Assembly (NCBI GenBank): GCA_902575065.1
Contig: CACGPU010000001.1
Span: forward strand, 184,372-248,371
DNA: 64,000 nt
DNA from: an uncultured Alphaproteobacteria bacterium
GTDB taxonomy: Bacteria > Pseudomonadota > Alphaproteobacteria > HIMB59
Direction of reading: 5' to 3'
The position numbers and the translations under genes were made by a program. Under the pieces are notes generated by a model. The model was not told the origin of the DNA. It saw only the letters and a list, made by a program, of their open reading frames with translations, and made no database searches. Shown piece by piece: positions 11,726-23,174 of the stretch. The first letter of the stretch is position 1; each line of letters opens with the position of its first letter.

Positions 11726-12979
11726 TTAATTTTCACCCACTTTTTTTTTTATTTTTGCTTTTTCTTTAAGTACGATTATTGGTCTATTTGAGATTACTGA
11801 CTCTTTACTTAAAACTACTTTATCCACAGAATCCTTATCAGGAATATCATACATACAATCTAGAAGTAGCTTTTCCATAATTGACCTTAGGCCTCGTGCT
11901 CCAATTTTTTTTTCAACAGCTAATTGAGCAATTTGCTCTCTACCATCTTCAGTTATCTCGAATTCAACCCCTTCAAAAGAGAAAAGGGCCCTGTATTGTT
12001 TTGATATTGCATTTTTTGGTCTTGTAATAATCTCTTTTAAATCATCTAAAGATAATTCATTCAGACTAGCGCTTACAGGAAGTCTTCCTACTAATTCAGG
12101 TATTAATCCAAATTTAATCAAATCGTCATTTTCAAGTTGTGAAGTCATTGGTTGGTCCTGATTAATTGATTTATTAAAACCTATAGACTTTTTATTTACT
12201 CGATTTTTTATAATTTTATCAATGCCTTCAAACGCGCCCCCACAAACAAACAATATATTTTTTGTATCAACTTGAAGGAACTCTTGTTGAGGATGTTTTC
12301 TTCCACCTTGAGGTGGCACGCTAGCTGTTGTTCCCTCAATTATTTTTAGCAAAGCTTGTTGAACTCCCTCACCAGATACATCTCTTGTTATGGATGGATT
12401 TTCACTTTTTCTGCCCACTTTATCAATCTCATCAATATATACGATACCCTTTTGAGCCAAAGCTACATCATAATCACATTGCTGAAGTAATCTTAAAATA
12501 ATATTTTCAACATCTTCGCCTACATATCCAGCCTCCGTCAACGTGGTAGCATCGGCAATTGTAAAAGGTACATTTAAAAATTTTGCTAGGGTTTGAGCTA
12601 AAAGTGTTTTACCACAACCTGTTGGTCCAATAAGTAATATGTTTGATTTAGAAATTTCTATATCTTTTGAAGGGTTTTGAACTCTCTTATAATGATTGTA
12701 AACAGATACAGATAATATTTTTTTTGCATGATCTTGACCAATTATATGATCATCAAGATAATTATAGATCTCACTTGGTTTTGGTATCTCAAATTTTTTC
12801 TTTGTGTCAATTTTATCATCTTCAACAAGTATATCCTTACATAAAACCACACACTCATTACAAATATAGACATTAGGTCCAGCAATTAATTTTTTAACCT
12901 CTTCTTGGCTTTTACCACAAAAGGAGCATGATATTTTTTTATCAGAACTATTAGCAGAGATTATTTTTTCATCAGACAT
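11726..12979 (-). CDS. clpX: ATP-dependent Clp protease ATP-binding subunit ClpX
   Basis: Zinc-binding [42 protein letters not shown]. Confidence 0.97.
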   Translation of the reverse strand: MSDEKIISANSSDKKISCSFCGKSQEEVKKLIAGPNVYICNECVVLCKDILVEDDKIDTKKKFEIPKPSEIYNYLDDHIIGQDHAKKILSVSVYNHYKRVQNPSKDIEISKSNILLIGPTGCGKTLLAQTLAKFLNVPFTIADATTLTEAGYVGEDVENIILRLLQQCDYDVALAQKGIVYIDEIDKVGRKSENPSITRDVSGEGVQQALLKIIEGTTASVPPQGGRKHPQQEFLQVDTKNILFVCGGAFEGIDKIIKNRVNKKSIGFNKSINQDQPMTSQLENDDLIKFGLIPELVGRLPVSASLNELSLDDLKEIITRPKNAISKQYRALFSFEGVEFEITEDGREQIAQLAVEKKIGARGLRSIMEKLLLDCMYDIPDKDSVDKVVLSKESVISNRPIIVLKEKAKIKKKVGEN

Positions 12980-12981
12980 TT

Positions 12982-13572
12982 TTATTTTTCAATTCTAGTA
13001 GTAATTACTTTGTCTATCAAACCAAATTTTTGCGCCTCTTCAGGGTCGAAAAATCTATCTCTTTCCATTGCCTTTTCTATTTCACCAATGCTTATTTTGG
13101 TATGCTTTTGATATATTTCATTAAGTCTTTTTTTTGTCTTTAGAATCTCTTCAGCATGAATTTTAATATCACTTGCTTGTCCTGAAAAACCACCAGAGGG
13201 TTGATGAATCATTATTTTAGAGTGTGGTAAAGCATACCTGTTGCCCTCTTTTCCTGCAGCGAGTATTAATGAACCTGCAGAGGCAGCTTGACCAATACAA
13301 ACAGTATGAACAGGGCATTTAATATATTGCATGGTGTCATACATCGCCAATCCAGCTGTGACTAGACCACCAGGTGAGTTAATATAAAGATTAATTGGTT
13401 CCTCAGGATTTTCAGACTCTAAAAATAAAAGTTGAGCGCATATCAAAGAGGCAGTTTCATCATTGATAGCACCTGTTAAAAAAATAATTCTTTCTCTGAG
13501 CAGTCTGGAGAAAATATCAAAAGATCTCTCTCCTTTTCCTGATTGTTCAATGACTATGGGTACTAGATTCAT
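12982..13572 (-). CDS. clpP: ATP-dependent Clp protease proteolytic subunit
   Basis: [40 protein letters not shown]. Confidence 0.97.
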   Translation of the reverse strand: MNLVPIVIEQSGKGERSFDIFSRLLRERIIFLTGAINDETASLICAQLLFLESENPEEPINLYINSPGGLVTAGLAMYDTMQYIKCPVHTVCIGQAASAGSLILAAGKEGNRYALPHSKIMIHQPSGGFSGQASDIKIHAEEILKTKKRLNEIYQKHTKISIGEIEKAMERDRFFDPEEAQKFGLIDKVITTRIEK

Positions 13573-14773
13573 GATTTTGAGATCCTTTTTTCATAAGCTC
13601 TTCTAAGCTTAACTTAGTTTCTTTAATTTTAAAAGTTTTCATAGACTCATCTGCTATTTTATTTCTGAGAAGAGTACCATAAGCAGCTTCTGCCGTTCTT
13701 TGATCAATTTTTTCACCATAATATTTTTGAATATACTCTTGGAGTTCTTTCTGCTCAACTTTTACATTTAAAAATTTTACTAATTCAGAAAAAAGAACGT
13801 CTTTTTGAATATTCTCACTTGTGAGTTGTTTTAAACTATCAATTCTTTCTTTGTGCTCATCTTTCATTTTAGATAAATCAATTTGATATTTTCTTTTAAG
13901 TTCAAGATTTACAACCTCCTCGTTGATGTCAATCTTTTTCTTTTGTGATAGAACTTTAAGTAGATCTTCAATAAAAAACTCTTTTTGAAGATAATTCATA
14001 TCCTCATTGAGTTTATTATCAATTTTGTCATTTAATTCTTTAGTAGATTTTAATTTTAAAATCTTAATCAACTCGTCATCATTCTTGGGATAGATCTTTT
14101 TATTTATATCTTTGATTTGAGCGTTTATCTTTATTCCTTTTGTAGAAAAATTAATGTCAGATTTATTTTTAATTTTTAAAAGAGTTTTTTTTAAGTCTAA
14201 AAATACTTCTTCTTTAGTTTGGGTGTTTAAGTCTACTCTTACCTCTTTTTGAGAAAATAATTTTTTTTGTTCATCTTCATAATTTAATATTTCAAAATCT
14301 ATAACAGAATTTTCATCTGATATATCTATACTCTCTAATGAATAGTACTCTTTTCTTACTTTTTCTCTAAAATCATCGATATCTTTTTTTGTTACCTCTG
14401 ATGTAACTTTCTCTATTTCACTTGTTTTTAACTCATCCATTTTAATTTCGGGTTTTAAATAAAAAGCCAAGGTAAAATTATAATTATCTTTAAAATTAAC
14501 ATCAGGTTGTATAAGGGATTGTATTTTTTCATCCTCACTGATTTTATTTATATTTTTTGATACCTCTTCATTTAATACCTCGTTTTCAATTTGAAGACCA
14601 ATTTTAGACTTTATGATGCTTACCGGTACTTTGCCCTTTCTAAAACCTGCAATTTCAAAAGTGGGTTGCTTTTCTGATATTTTTTCGTCAATAATTTTAG
14701 CAATAGCGCTTTGATCTAAAGATACCTCAAAAGATGATTTGTAACTTTTTTTTTCTATGTTTTTATAATCCAT
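13547..14773 (-). CDS. tig: Trigger factor (start reassigned to the Met of MDYKNIEKK)
   Basis: [21 protein letters not shown] motif; upstream part of the tracked ORF is antisense-of-tRNA translation. Confidence 0.92.
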   Translation of the reverse strand: MDYKNIEKKSYKSSFEVSLDQSAIAKIIDEKISEKQPTFEIAGFRKGKVPVSIIKSKIGLQIENEVLNEEVSKNINKISEDEKIQSLIQPDVNFKDNYNFTLAFYLKPEIKMDELKTSEIEKVTSEVTKKDIDDFREKVRKEYYSLESIDISDENSVIDFEILNYEDEQKKLFSQKEVRVDLNTQTKEEVFLDLKKTLLKIKNKSDINFSTKGIKINAQIKDINKKIYPKNDDELIKILKLKSTKELNDKIDNKLNEDMNYLQKEFFIEDLLKVLSQKKKIDINEEVVNLELKRKYQIDLSKMKDEHKERIDSLKQLTSENIQKDVLFSELVKFLNVKVEQKELQEYIQKYYGEKIDQRTAEAAYGTLLRNKIADESMKTFKIKETKLSLEELMKKGSQNHESSTHSH

Positions 14774-14786
14774 ATTACTTGTATTC

Positions 14787-14868
14787 TGGTGCGCCAGGAG
14801 GGACTCGAACCCCCACGGTTGCCCACTGGTTCCTAAGACCAGCGCGTCTACCATTCCGCCACTGGCGC
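14787..14868 (-). tRNA. tRNA-Leu(TAG), CCA encoded
   Basis: Reverse strand GCGCCAG...CTGGTCTTAGGAACCAG...GGGGTTCGAGTCCCTCCTGGCGCACCA. Confidence 0.9.
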
Positions 14869-14874
14869 ACAAAT

Positions 14875-14952
14875 TGGGGCGAGTAAGGGGACTTGAACCC
14901 CCGGCCTCCGGTACCACAAACCGGCGCTCTAACCAACTGAGCTACACCCGCC
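14875..14952 (-). tRNA. tRNA-His(GTG), G-1 and C73 present, CCA encoded
   Basis: Reverse strand GGCGGGTGTAGCTCAGTTGGTTAGAGCGCCGGTTTGTGGTACCGGAGG...GGGTTCAAGTCCCCTTACTCGCCCCA. Confidence 0.92.
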
Positions 14953-14978
14953 AAAAATTGAATTAATTTATAGTATAG

Positions 14979-15356
<378 letters not shown>

Positions 15357-15396
15357 TTTTTACACAAACCAAGTTAACAACTCAGGAGGTTATTAG

Positions 15397-16812
15397 ATGG
15401 ACAAAAAATCATTACAAAAAATGATCGATGAAAATGGTATTAAGTATATTGATTTTAGATTTACTGATCCTTTAGGAACATGGCAGCACTTTTCAAACCA
15501 TATTAATACATTTGAAATGGATGTATTTGAGGAAGGTATTGGTTTCGACGGCTCTTCAATTAGATGTTTTCAGTCAATTGAAGCTAGTGACATGATATTA
15601 ATTCCAGATATTGAGACTGCATTTGTAGATCCTTTTTTTACAGATCCTACTCTAGTTCTAATATGTGATATTCAAGATCCAATTACCGGACAAAAGTACG
15701 ATAAAGACCCAAGATACGTTGCAAAAAAAGCAGAAGAATACGTTAAAACCTCAGGAGTTGGTGATAGTATTTTCTTTGGACCAGAAGCTGAATTTTTTCT
15801 TTTCAACAACGTTCAAATTAACACGCACCCTCATCACTCCTCTTTTTCTGTTGACTCCGGTGAAGCCGTTTGGAATACAGGCACAGCCGAAGGTCCAAAT
15901 TTAGGTTATAAAGTTAGAAATAAAGGTGGGTACTTCCCATGCCCACCTCATGACACTATGCAGGATGTGAGATCAGAAATGGTAAATCACATGGTTGCAA
16001 TTGGTATGAGTGTTGAAGCGCAACACCACGAAGTTGCTACTGCTGGTCAATGTGAAATTGATTTAAAATTCGACACATTGGTTAAGATGGCCGATGATCT
16101 CCAAAAATATAAATACGTTGTAAGAAACACAGCAAAAAGTAATGGTTTAAGTGCTACTTTTATGCCAAAACCTCTTTCAAACGACAATGGTTCAGGAATG
16201 CATTGTCATCAAAGTATTTGGTCAAACGGTAAACCAGTATTTTATGGTGAAGGTGGATACGCTAATCTTAGTGATGAAGCAAAATTTTATATTGGTGGTT
16301 TGCTTAAGCACGCACCATCTTTATTAGCTTTTACAAATCCAACTATTAACTCTTACAAGAGATTAGTTCCAGGTTATGAGGCTCCAGTTAAGCTTGCATA
16401 CTCTAATAGAAATAGAAGTGCTATATGTAGAATACCCGCATACTCACCATCTCCTAAGGCAAAAAGAGTTGAGTTTAGATGTCCAGATGCAACTGCAAAT
16501 GGTTATTTAGCATTTTCAGCTATGCTTATGGCAGGTTTAGATGGAATAAAGAATAGAATTGATCCTGGTGAACCAATGGATAAAAATCTTTATGATTTAC
16601 CTCCTGAAGAGCAATCTAAAGTAAAAGAAGTACCTGGTACTCTTGAGGAAGCGATTAATAATCTTGAGTCAAATCATGATTATCTTTTAGAGGGTAATGT
16701 GTTTACCAAAGATTTAATCGAGTCATATATCGAATACAAAAGAGAAGAAGAAATCGAACCAAATAAACTGCTAGTTACACCTGCAGAGTTCGACATGTAT
16801 TACGATTACTAA
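15397..16812 (+). CDS. glnA: Glutamine synthetase type I
   Basis: GSI signatures; NRSAICRIP; adenylylation-site region KNLYDLPPEE; downstream of glnB. Confidence 0.97.
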   Translation: MDKKSLQKMIDENGIKYIDFRFTDPLGTWQHFSNHINTFEMDVFEEGIGFDGSSIRCFQSIEASDMILIPDIETAFVDPFFTDPTLVLICDIQDPITGQKYDKDPRYVAKKAEEYVKTSGVGDSIFFGPEAEFFLFNNVQINTHPHHSSFSVDSGEAVWNTGTAEGPNLGYKVRNKGGYFPCPPHDTMQDVRSEMVNHMVAIGMSVEAQHHEVATAGQCEIDLKFDTLVKMADDLQKYKYVVRNTAKSNGLSATFMPKPLSNDNGSGMHCHQSIWSNGKPVFYGEGGYANLSDEAKFYIGGLLKHAPSLLAFTNPTINSYKRLVPGYEAPVKLAYSNRNRSAICRIPAYSPSPKAKRVEFRCPDATANGYLAFSAMLMAGLDGIKNRIDPGEPMDKNLYDLPPEEQSKVKEVPGTLEEAINNLESNHDYLLEGNVFTKDLIESYIEYKREEEIEPNKLLVTPAEFDMYYDY

Positions 16813-19139
16813 ACTAAATTAAAAAGCAACCTGTCTAAATATTTTTTATTATCTACTTTGGACGGGTTGCTAGTTAGATTTTCAAACATAAGCAACTCTC
16901 TTAAATAATTAATATCGTCACGATATGAAAACTCTTTATTATTTATGTAGTTGATGTCTTCTTTAATTTTAAAGAGTTGAAAAAGATCCTTATTATTTTT
17001 TAAAGGATTTTTTATATCTACTATTTTTAAAAAGTATTCATTATCAATTTTAGAAAAGTTTGAAATAATTTGATTTTTCATTTTTGTAAAATACCTAACT
17101 AGTTTTAGATTATTTGTTAAAAGACATACCTTCATAAAAGACAATTTATGAAATGGTTCACTAGTCTTTGAATAAAATGAAAAGAAATTTTCAATATTAA
17201 TAACTTGATCAGAGTCTCTATCAAAAGGTTTATTTCTATCGTCAATTATTAGGATATTTGGATCAATATATTGTTTCATTATCGAGTAAAATCTCCTTAC
17301 AATTTTAATATTATCTATGTGATTATTTTTGTTTGATTGATATATAAAAAAAATATCTAAATCGGAAAAATTCGTAGCCATTTTGACACCGTAACTTCCA
17401 AATAAAATCGGTGTTAAGTCAGAGAAAATATTGCTTCTATTGACAATGTATTCATTTTTAACTAGTTCAAAAATATAAAAAATAAACTTTCTTACAGCGG
17501 TATTTCGTTTTTTGAGGAAGTCAGTATTTGTTATTTTTTTTGAAAGTAACAGATAATCTAAAAGGAATAAAATTTCATAAATATCCTGGATTGATTTTTT
17601 TAAATCTAAATCAAAATTATCAGAAAATTCTCTCAGCTTAAAAGTAGGTATGCCATAATTAAAAAAATAGACTAGTGACTCTATTAAAAAATGATTTTTG
17701 TAAATAAGATTTGTTAATTTTGAAGAATTCTCAAATATGAAAGCTAACTCTAAAAAAATTTTATTATTGTATTTGTATAAAGCAGTTAAATGGACACCAG
17801 ACTTATAATAGTTAATTAAATAGTCAAATTTTATAATTAGATCATCTCGTTTATTATGTGTTGATAAAATATTTATGAGACTTGAAATAGACTCTAAATA
17901 ATCATTTTTTACTGTTTCTGAACTATTGATGTTTTCAGCTCGTTTTAGAAGACTATCTATAATTTTTTGGCTAGACTCATTAAATTTTTCACGTCGTAAA
18001 CTTTCTCTATTTATTTTAGGGAAAAATAAACGCTGATATATTGTTTGAATTTCAGATTTATGCTTCTCTAATTTGTTTAAGAAGTTATCTAATACTGCAT
18101 TTAAATAGGTTTCATTAGAGTCAATTATATTCTGAAAAGTATTCTTTTTTATATGTAAATAATTCTCAATTTTACGGAAGTAATAATATGCCTCTGTTAT
18201 ATTTTTTAAGTCATTTTTTGGAATTATATTTTCATGTTTTTTTAAATTTATAAGTAATTTATGAATATTACTCTCTTTAAGAGAATTTATTTTACCAGAC
18301 CAAAGAAGTTGGTTAAAATGTATTATATTTTCACAAGATCGAATAAAGCCATAAGAATTTTTTATATCTAGCTTTTGTTCAGTATTACTGGAGGCAAAAA
18401 GCTTTTTAATTTCATCTATAGCGTAATAGTCAAATGTTCTTCTAAATAAAAAACTTTTTATTGCTTCCTTAAATGAGAAATATTTTTGAATATCGCCACA
18501 CAAAAAACTTGATCTATGAAATGCTAATCTCTCCCAATTTCTGCCAACTGAAGTATAATAATTAATTGCTTGATCCATATCAGATATAATTAATGAATCA
18601 CCAAAATCTGGTCGTAACCTTAAATCTATTTTATGGAAATAAGACTCAGAAATATTCGATATGTCACTAATGGTTTTCTTTATAGATTTATTAAAATCTT
18701 GGAGGGAAATAGGACTATTTTTGGAGTCATAGAATATGATTACATCGATATCAGAGGCAAAATTTAAATCTCTTACGCCAATTTTACCCATACCTAGAAT
18801 AAAATAATATTTTTTTAAACTATTATTAAATGATCTGTATAGATTGATATTAATGATTTTACTTAAAATATTTTTGCATAAAACAGACCACAATCTTGAT
18901 CCATTAGACTGAGAAATTAAATTTTGATGAATTGATAAGAAAATTAAATAAATAAGCTCATTTTTAAGTGTATTTATATTGAGAAAGTTAGTTGTAGAGG
19001 AATTAGAATATTTTTTTATATTACTTTTGTAATGGTAAAGTATTAATTGAGCATCAACCTTTGAAACATCATAAGAATTATTAAGATATTCATATTTTGA
19101 TAAGAAAGTGGAAGATTTATATAATCTCTCTAACTCCAA
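16809..19139 (-). CDS. glnE: Glutamate-ammonia-ligase adenylyltransferase (short, 776 aa)
   Basis: LGMGKIGVRDLNFASDIDVIIFYD and second FGSYGVKMATNFSDLDIFFIY nucleotidyltransferase motifs; convergent with glnA. Confidence 0.85.
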   Translation of the reverse strand: MELERLYKSSTFLSKYEYLNNSYDVSKVDAQLILYHYKSNIKKYSNSSTTNFLNINTLKNELIYLIFLSIHQNLISQSNGSRLWSVLCKNILSKIININLYRSFNNSLKKYYFILGMGKIGVRDLNFASDIDVIIFYDSKNSPISLQDFNKSIKKTISDISNISESYFHKIDLRLRPDFGDSLIISDMDQAINYYTSVGRNWERLAFHRSSFLCGDIQKYFSFKEAIKSFLFRRTFDYYAIDEIKKLFASSNTEQKLDIKNSYGFIRSCENIIHFNQLLWSGKINSLKESNIHKLLINLKKHENIIPKNDLKNITEAYYYFRKIENYLHIKKNTFQNIIDSNETYLNAVLDNFLNKLEKHKSEIQTIYQRLFFPKINRESLRREKFNESSQKIIDSLLKRAENINSSETVKNDYLESISSLINILSTHNKRDDLIIKFDYLINYYKSGVHLTALYKYNNKIFLELAFIFENSSKLTNLIYKNHFLIESLVYFFNYGIPTFKLREFSDNFDLDLKKSIQDIYEILFLLDYLLLSKKITNTDFLKKRNTAVRKFIFYIFELVKNEYIVNRSNIFSDLTPILFGSYGVKMATNFSDLDIFFIYQSNKNNHIDNIKIVRRFYSIMKQYIDPNILIIDDRNKPFDRDSDQVINIENFFSFYSKTSEPFHKLSFMKVCLLTNNLKLVRYFTKMKNQIISNFSKIDNEYFLKIVDIKNPLKNNKDLFQLFKIKEDINYINNKEFSYRDDINYLRELLMFENLTSNPSKVDNKKYLDRLLFNLV

Positions 19140-20056
19140 ATGGCATTCCTCTCAAAATAATTTAGTAAGCCACTATAATTATCAATAACTGAGATTTCTT
19201 TTTTTACTTTTTTGGAATTTGATATGTTACTAAGTGCAGTGAATATACTTTTTTTTAATAAATTAATATTTAAATATTTGTAATGCTCTAATTCATTTAT
19301 TGTATTAATTATTGAAGCTGTCTTCTTTTTGACATTCTCAAGATCTAATTTTTCTAAAAAAAAGGCATCTTTCGCAAATTGCCTACCAATCATAAATTGA
19401 GTAATATTTTTTGACTGAAAAAATTTAAAGGTTTCTAAATCATTAACCTCACCATTAGGAATAAGTTCCATTTCAGAAAACTGATCACAACATTCTAAAA
19501 ATAAATTGTAATTAATTTTTGGAATTGTTCTATTTTTTTTGGTATCTAAGTTCAAAACACCATTTCTACAATGTATAAATACTTTTTTAATTCCTATTTC
19601 ATTAAACAATTTAAGATAATCAAAAATATAACTCTTATCCTCATTCATACCTAAACCAAGTCTACATTTTACCGATACATCTTTGTTATATTTGATCAAT
19701 TCATATAAACATTTTTTTACTAAGTCATGCTTTTGGGTTAAAGCTAAACCAAGCATATTTTCTTGGACTCTGGAACTTGGGCACCCTAAATTAAAATTTA
19801 CATGTTCAATAATATCTACTTTATTTAAAATATTTATTGCTTTTTTAATTTCTTCAGGATCTGAGCCTGCAATTTGAATGGCGCTTTTATTATTTTTTAA
19901 AAAATGCTTGGTTATTGTTTTAGTCTCATTGTGGATGATTGCTTTATCCACTATCATTTCAGAAAAGGTAGTTACACTATTTCCATAAATGTTTTCCACT
20001 AAACTTCTAAAATAGCAGTCTGTGTAACCCATCATTGGTGCTAAATAATAATTCAT
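19130..20056 (-). CDS. tRNA-dihydrouridine synthase family protein
   Basis: YYLAPMMGYTDCYFRSLV, FNLGCPSSRV, VSVKCRLGL, FIHCRNG motifs. Confidence 0.88.
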   Translation of the reverse strand: MNYYLAPMMGYTDCYFRSLVENIYGNSVTTFSEMIVDKAIIHNETKTITKHFLKNNKSAIQIAGSDPEEIKKAINILNKVDIIEHVNFNLGCPSSRVQENMLGLALTQKHDLVKKCLYELIKYNKDVSVKCRLGLGMNEDKSYIFDYLKLFNEIGIKKVFIHCRNGVLNLDTKKNRTIPKINYNLFLECCDQFSEMELIPNGEVNDLETFKFFQSKNITQFMIGRQFAKDAFFLEKLDLENVKKKTASIINTINELEHYKYLNINLLKKSIFTALSNISNSKKVKKEISVIDNYSGLLNYFERNAIWS

Positions 20057-20122
20057 CGAAAAAATTCTTTTAATAATTGAAAAATACTTTAATAAAAGTA
20101 AAAATCATTAAAAATCAAGACA

Positions 20123-20455
20123 TTGGAAAATTTCAACATAAATCAACTAGTTTTTAATTCTGATGGGCTAATACCTACAATTGCTCAAGAGAAGTCAACT
20201 AATGAAATTCTTATGATGGCCTATTCAAATAAAAATTCTATTGAAATGACAGTAAAAACAAAAAAAGCTCACTTTTGGAGTAGAAGTAAAAAAAAATTAT
20301 GGTTAAAAGGGGAAACATCTGGCAATAAACTTAATATTATTAATATTTATACTGATTGTGACAGTGACGCTTTAATTTATGAAGTTGAGCTTGAAGGAAT
20401 TGGCGCTTGTCATACGGGTAAAAAAAGTTGTTTTTATAAAAAATTAGAATTATGA
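20123..20455 (+). CDS. hisI: Phosphoribosyl-AMP cyclohydrolase (TTG start)
   Basis: FWSRSKKKLWLKGETSGN, DCDSDALIYEVE, ACHTGKKSCF. Confidence 0.94.
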   Translation: MENFNINQLVFNSDGLIPTIAQEKSTNEILMMAYSNKNSIEMTVKTKKAHFWSRSKKKLWLKGETSGNKLNIINIYTDCDSDALIYEVELEGIGACHTGKKSCFYKKLEL

Positions 20456-22236
20456 GCGATATAATAGCATTTAAAGACTCGAATAATAATTATTGGGATA
20501 CTGAAGTTGAAAATAGCACTCCCATTAAACCTAAATCTGATGATGCATTAAATATAATGCGCCACGATATGGCTCATATCTTGGCTGAAGCTGTAATTAC
20601 TCTTTTTCCAAATGCTAAACCAACTATTGGCCCTTTTATAAAGAACGGTTTTTATTATGACTTTGATATGGAAAGCACTCTATCAGATGACGACTTAGCT
20701 AATATAGAAAAAAAAATGAAAGAAATTCTCTCAGAGGGAAGAGACTTTTTAAAGAGGGCTGTAACTAAAAAAGAAGCATCAGAAATATTTAAGGATAATA
20801 AATATAAATTGGAACTTATTAATAATTTAGATAATTCCGATGAAATAACACTTTACGAGCAAAAAAATTTTACTGATCTTTGTAAAGGTCCTCATCATAA
20901 AAGCACAAAAGATTATAATGCCAGCTTTAAAATAACAAATGTATCAGGGGCTTATTGGAGAGGTATTAGCACTAACAAAATGCTTCAAAGAATTTATGCA
21001 ACTGCTTGGTATTCTGAAAAAGAACTTCGAGTTTATTTAAAAAATTTAGAAGAGGCTAAAGAAAGAAATCATAGAAGATTAGGCACTGATATGGGTTTGT
21101 TCCTTCTAACTGATTTATCAGCAGGTAATGTATTTTGGAAAGATAAAGGCTTAACATTGTATCAAAATATTGAAAAATATATTCGCTCTGAGCAACAAAA
21201 ACTTAATTATTTTGAAGTAAAAACACCGGAGCTAGTATCAAATGAGCTTTGGATAAAGTCTGGTCATTGGGACAATTTTAAAGAAAATATGTTTACATCA
21301 GAAACTGACAACAAGACATTTGCACTAAAACCTATGAATTGTCCATGTCATATTGTTTTATTTAACTCTCAACTAATAACTTACAAAGATTTACCACTTA
21401 GATACTCGGAGTTTGGTAAGTGTCATAGATACGAGCCCTCTGGAGCTCTAAATGGATTATTTAGGGTCAGAGGTTTTACTCAAGATGATGCCCACATATT
21501 TTGTTCTGCTGAACAAATATATGATGTTTGTAATGAGACAACCCTATTAATTGAGAGAGTGTATAAAAAGTTCGGATTTGAAAAAATAAAATATAATATT
21601 TCTACTCGCCCAGAAAAAAGTATTGGTACGCAAGAAAACTGGGACAATGCAGAAAATCAGTTAAAAAAAGTTTTAAAAGACAACAATAAAGAATTTAATA
21701 TTTTAGAGGGTGAAGGAGCATTCTATGGCCCAAAAATAGAATTCACATTAGAGGACTCACTGGGTCGAGAATGGCAATGTGGAACGATACAAATTGACTT
21801 CAATCTCCCTGATAGATTGGGTGCAAAATACAAAGACAAAGATGACAAAAATCAAGTTCCAATAATGATACACCGAGCAGTTGTCGGATCTCTAGAAAGG
21901 TTTATAGCAATTATTCTTGAAAACACTAATGGCTGGCTTCCTTTATTTGTTACGCCCATACAACTTGCAATTCTCCCTGTGTCCGAAAAATTTGTTGATC
22001 ATAGTAACCGAATTAAAGGGGAACTTCAAAAACTGGGTGTAAGAGTAATTGTTGATGGATCTGATAACAAATTGGGTTATAAAATAAGAAATTCTGTTTC
22101 TAAAAAGATACCCTATTCTCTAGTAATGGGTGAGAAAGAGATTGAGTCAGACTCATTTACTCTAAGAAGTAATGAGGGTAAGAATACTTCTTTTGATGAT
22201 ATTAAAACTCTCTCAGATTTCTTTATCAGTAATTAA
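20452..22236 (+). CDS. thrS: Threonyl-tRNA synthetase lacking an N-terminal TGS domain
   Basis: HxxxH editing motif (MRHDMAHILAEA), CKGPHHKST, KPMNCPCH, FRVRGFTQDDAHIFC; only about 35 residues precede the editing domain. Confidence 0.95.
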   Translation: MSDIIAFKDSNNNYWDTEVENSTPIKPKSDDALNIMRHDMAHILAEAVITLFPNAKPTIGPFIKNGFYYDFDMESTLSDDDLANIEKKMKEILSEGRDFLKRAVTKKEASEIFKDNKYKLELINNLDNSDEITLYEQKNFTDLCKGPHHKSTKDYNASFKITNVSGAYWRGISTNKMLQRIYATAWYSEKELRVYLKNLEEAKERNHRRLGTDMGLFLLTDLSAGNVFWKDKGLTLYQNIEKYIRSEQQKLNYFEVKTPELVSNELWIKSGHWDNFKENMFTSETDNKTFALKPMNCPCHIVLFNSQLITYKDLPLRYSEFGKCHRYEPSGALNGLFRVRGFTQDDAHIFCSAEQIYDVCNETTLLIERVYKKFGFEKIKYNISTRPEKSIGTQENWDNAENQLKKVLKDNNKEFNILEGEGAFYGPKIEFTLEDSLGREWQCGTIQIDFNLPDRLGAKYKDKDDKNQVPIMIHRAVVGSLERFIAIILENTNGWLPLFVTPIQLAILPVSEKFVDHSNRIKGELQKLGVRVIVDGSDNKLGYKIRNSVSKKIPYSLVMGEKEIESDSFTLRSNEGKNTSFDDIKTLSDFFISN

Positions 22237-22277
22237 CTATTAAAAAGTTAATTTATAAAATAAGTTAATTTCTTAAA

Positions 22278-23174
22278 ATGAGCGATCACATTAAGGCAGT
22301 AATTATAGTAGTTTTAAGTGGATTAATATGGAGTTTTGGACCACTGGTGGTCAAAAATATGATAGACCCTCAAATCTATCAACTCCCCTACCTTGTTATT
22401 AGAGGGCTTACAGTTGCAATTATCATCGCCGCATATCTTATTCTTATTGAGCAAAAAGGCTTTTTTATGAATGTAATCAAAATAGATAAAGCTTCTGTGA
22501 TTGGTGGTCTTAGTTTAACAACAGCCATGGTTGGTTTTATTTATTCAATAAGCAATACAACTGCCGCAGTTACTCTATTTATGTTGGCGTTAATGCCTTT
22601 TTTAGCATCATTAATTGCCCTAGTGTTTATATATGAGAGAATCTCAAAACAAAATTTTATATCTATGATTATTGCGTTCATTGGTACTTTAATAATGATA
22701 TATGCAAGTGCCTTTAGTGGATCGTTGTATGGATTAATTATGGGCTTTATATCAAGTCTTGGCTTTTCAGCATTCACCGTTGTTTTGAGAAGCAAAAGTA
22801 ACTTTAAAAAATTTTATATTTTAATTTATGCAGGAATTTTTTGTGCGGCTATTTCCGCATTTTTAATGATTTTTAATGATCAAGAAATCTATTTACCTTT
22901 AAGAAATGTTTTGTTGAGCATGACTCACGGTTTAATTGTTGCAACTGGGCTTATTCTGTTTAGCATCGGTTCAAAACAATTACTTTCGGGAGAACTAACA
23001 ATGCTGTCTTTATTAGAAGTAGTTGGAGGAATTTTTTGGGCGTGGCTACCTATTCTGGGTATCAATGAAACACCAGATATAAATACAATCATAGGAGGAA
23101 TAATTATTTGCTTAGCTATAGCGATGAATTCTTATCGTTTTGATAAAAAGAGGCTTCAAAATTTAATTAGATAG
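22278..23174 (+). CDS. EamA/DMT-superfamily transporter
   Basis: Ten-TM hydrophobic pattern with duplicated EamA-like halves. Confidence 0.8.
   Translation: MSDHIKAVIIVVLSGLIWSFGPLVVKNMIDPQIYQLPYLVIRGLTVAIIIAAYLILIEQKGFFMNVIKIDKASVIGGLSLTTAMVGFIYSISNTTAAVTLFMLALMPFLASLIALVFIYERISKQNFISMIIAFIGTLIMIYASAFSGSLYGLIMGFISSLGFSAFTVVLRSKSNFKKFYILIYAGIFCAAISAFLMIFNDQEIYLPLRNVLLSMTHGLIVATGLILFSIGSKQLLSGELTMLSLLEVVGGIFWAWLPILGINETPDINTIIGGIIICLAIAMNSYRFDKKRLQNLIR

Noticed and set aside
14774-14917. N-terminal extension of the trigger factor ORF
   Set aside because: Translation of tRNA-Leu and tRNA-His sequence; real start assigned at 14773
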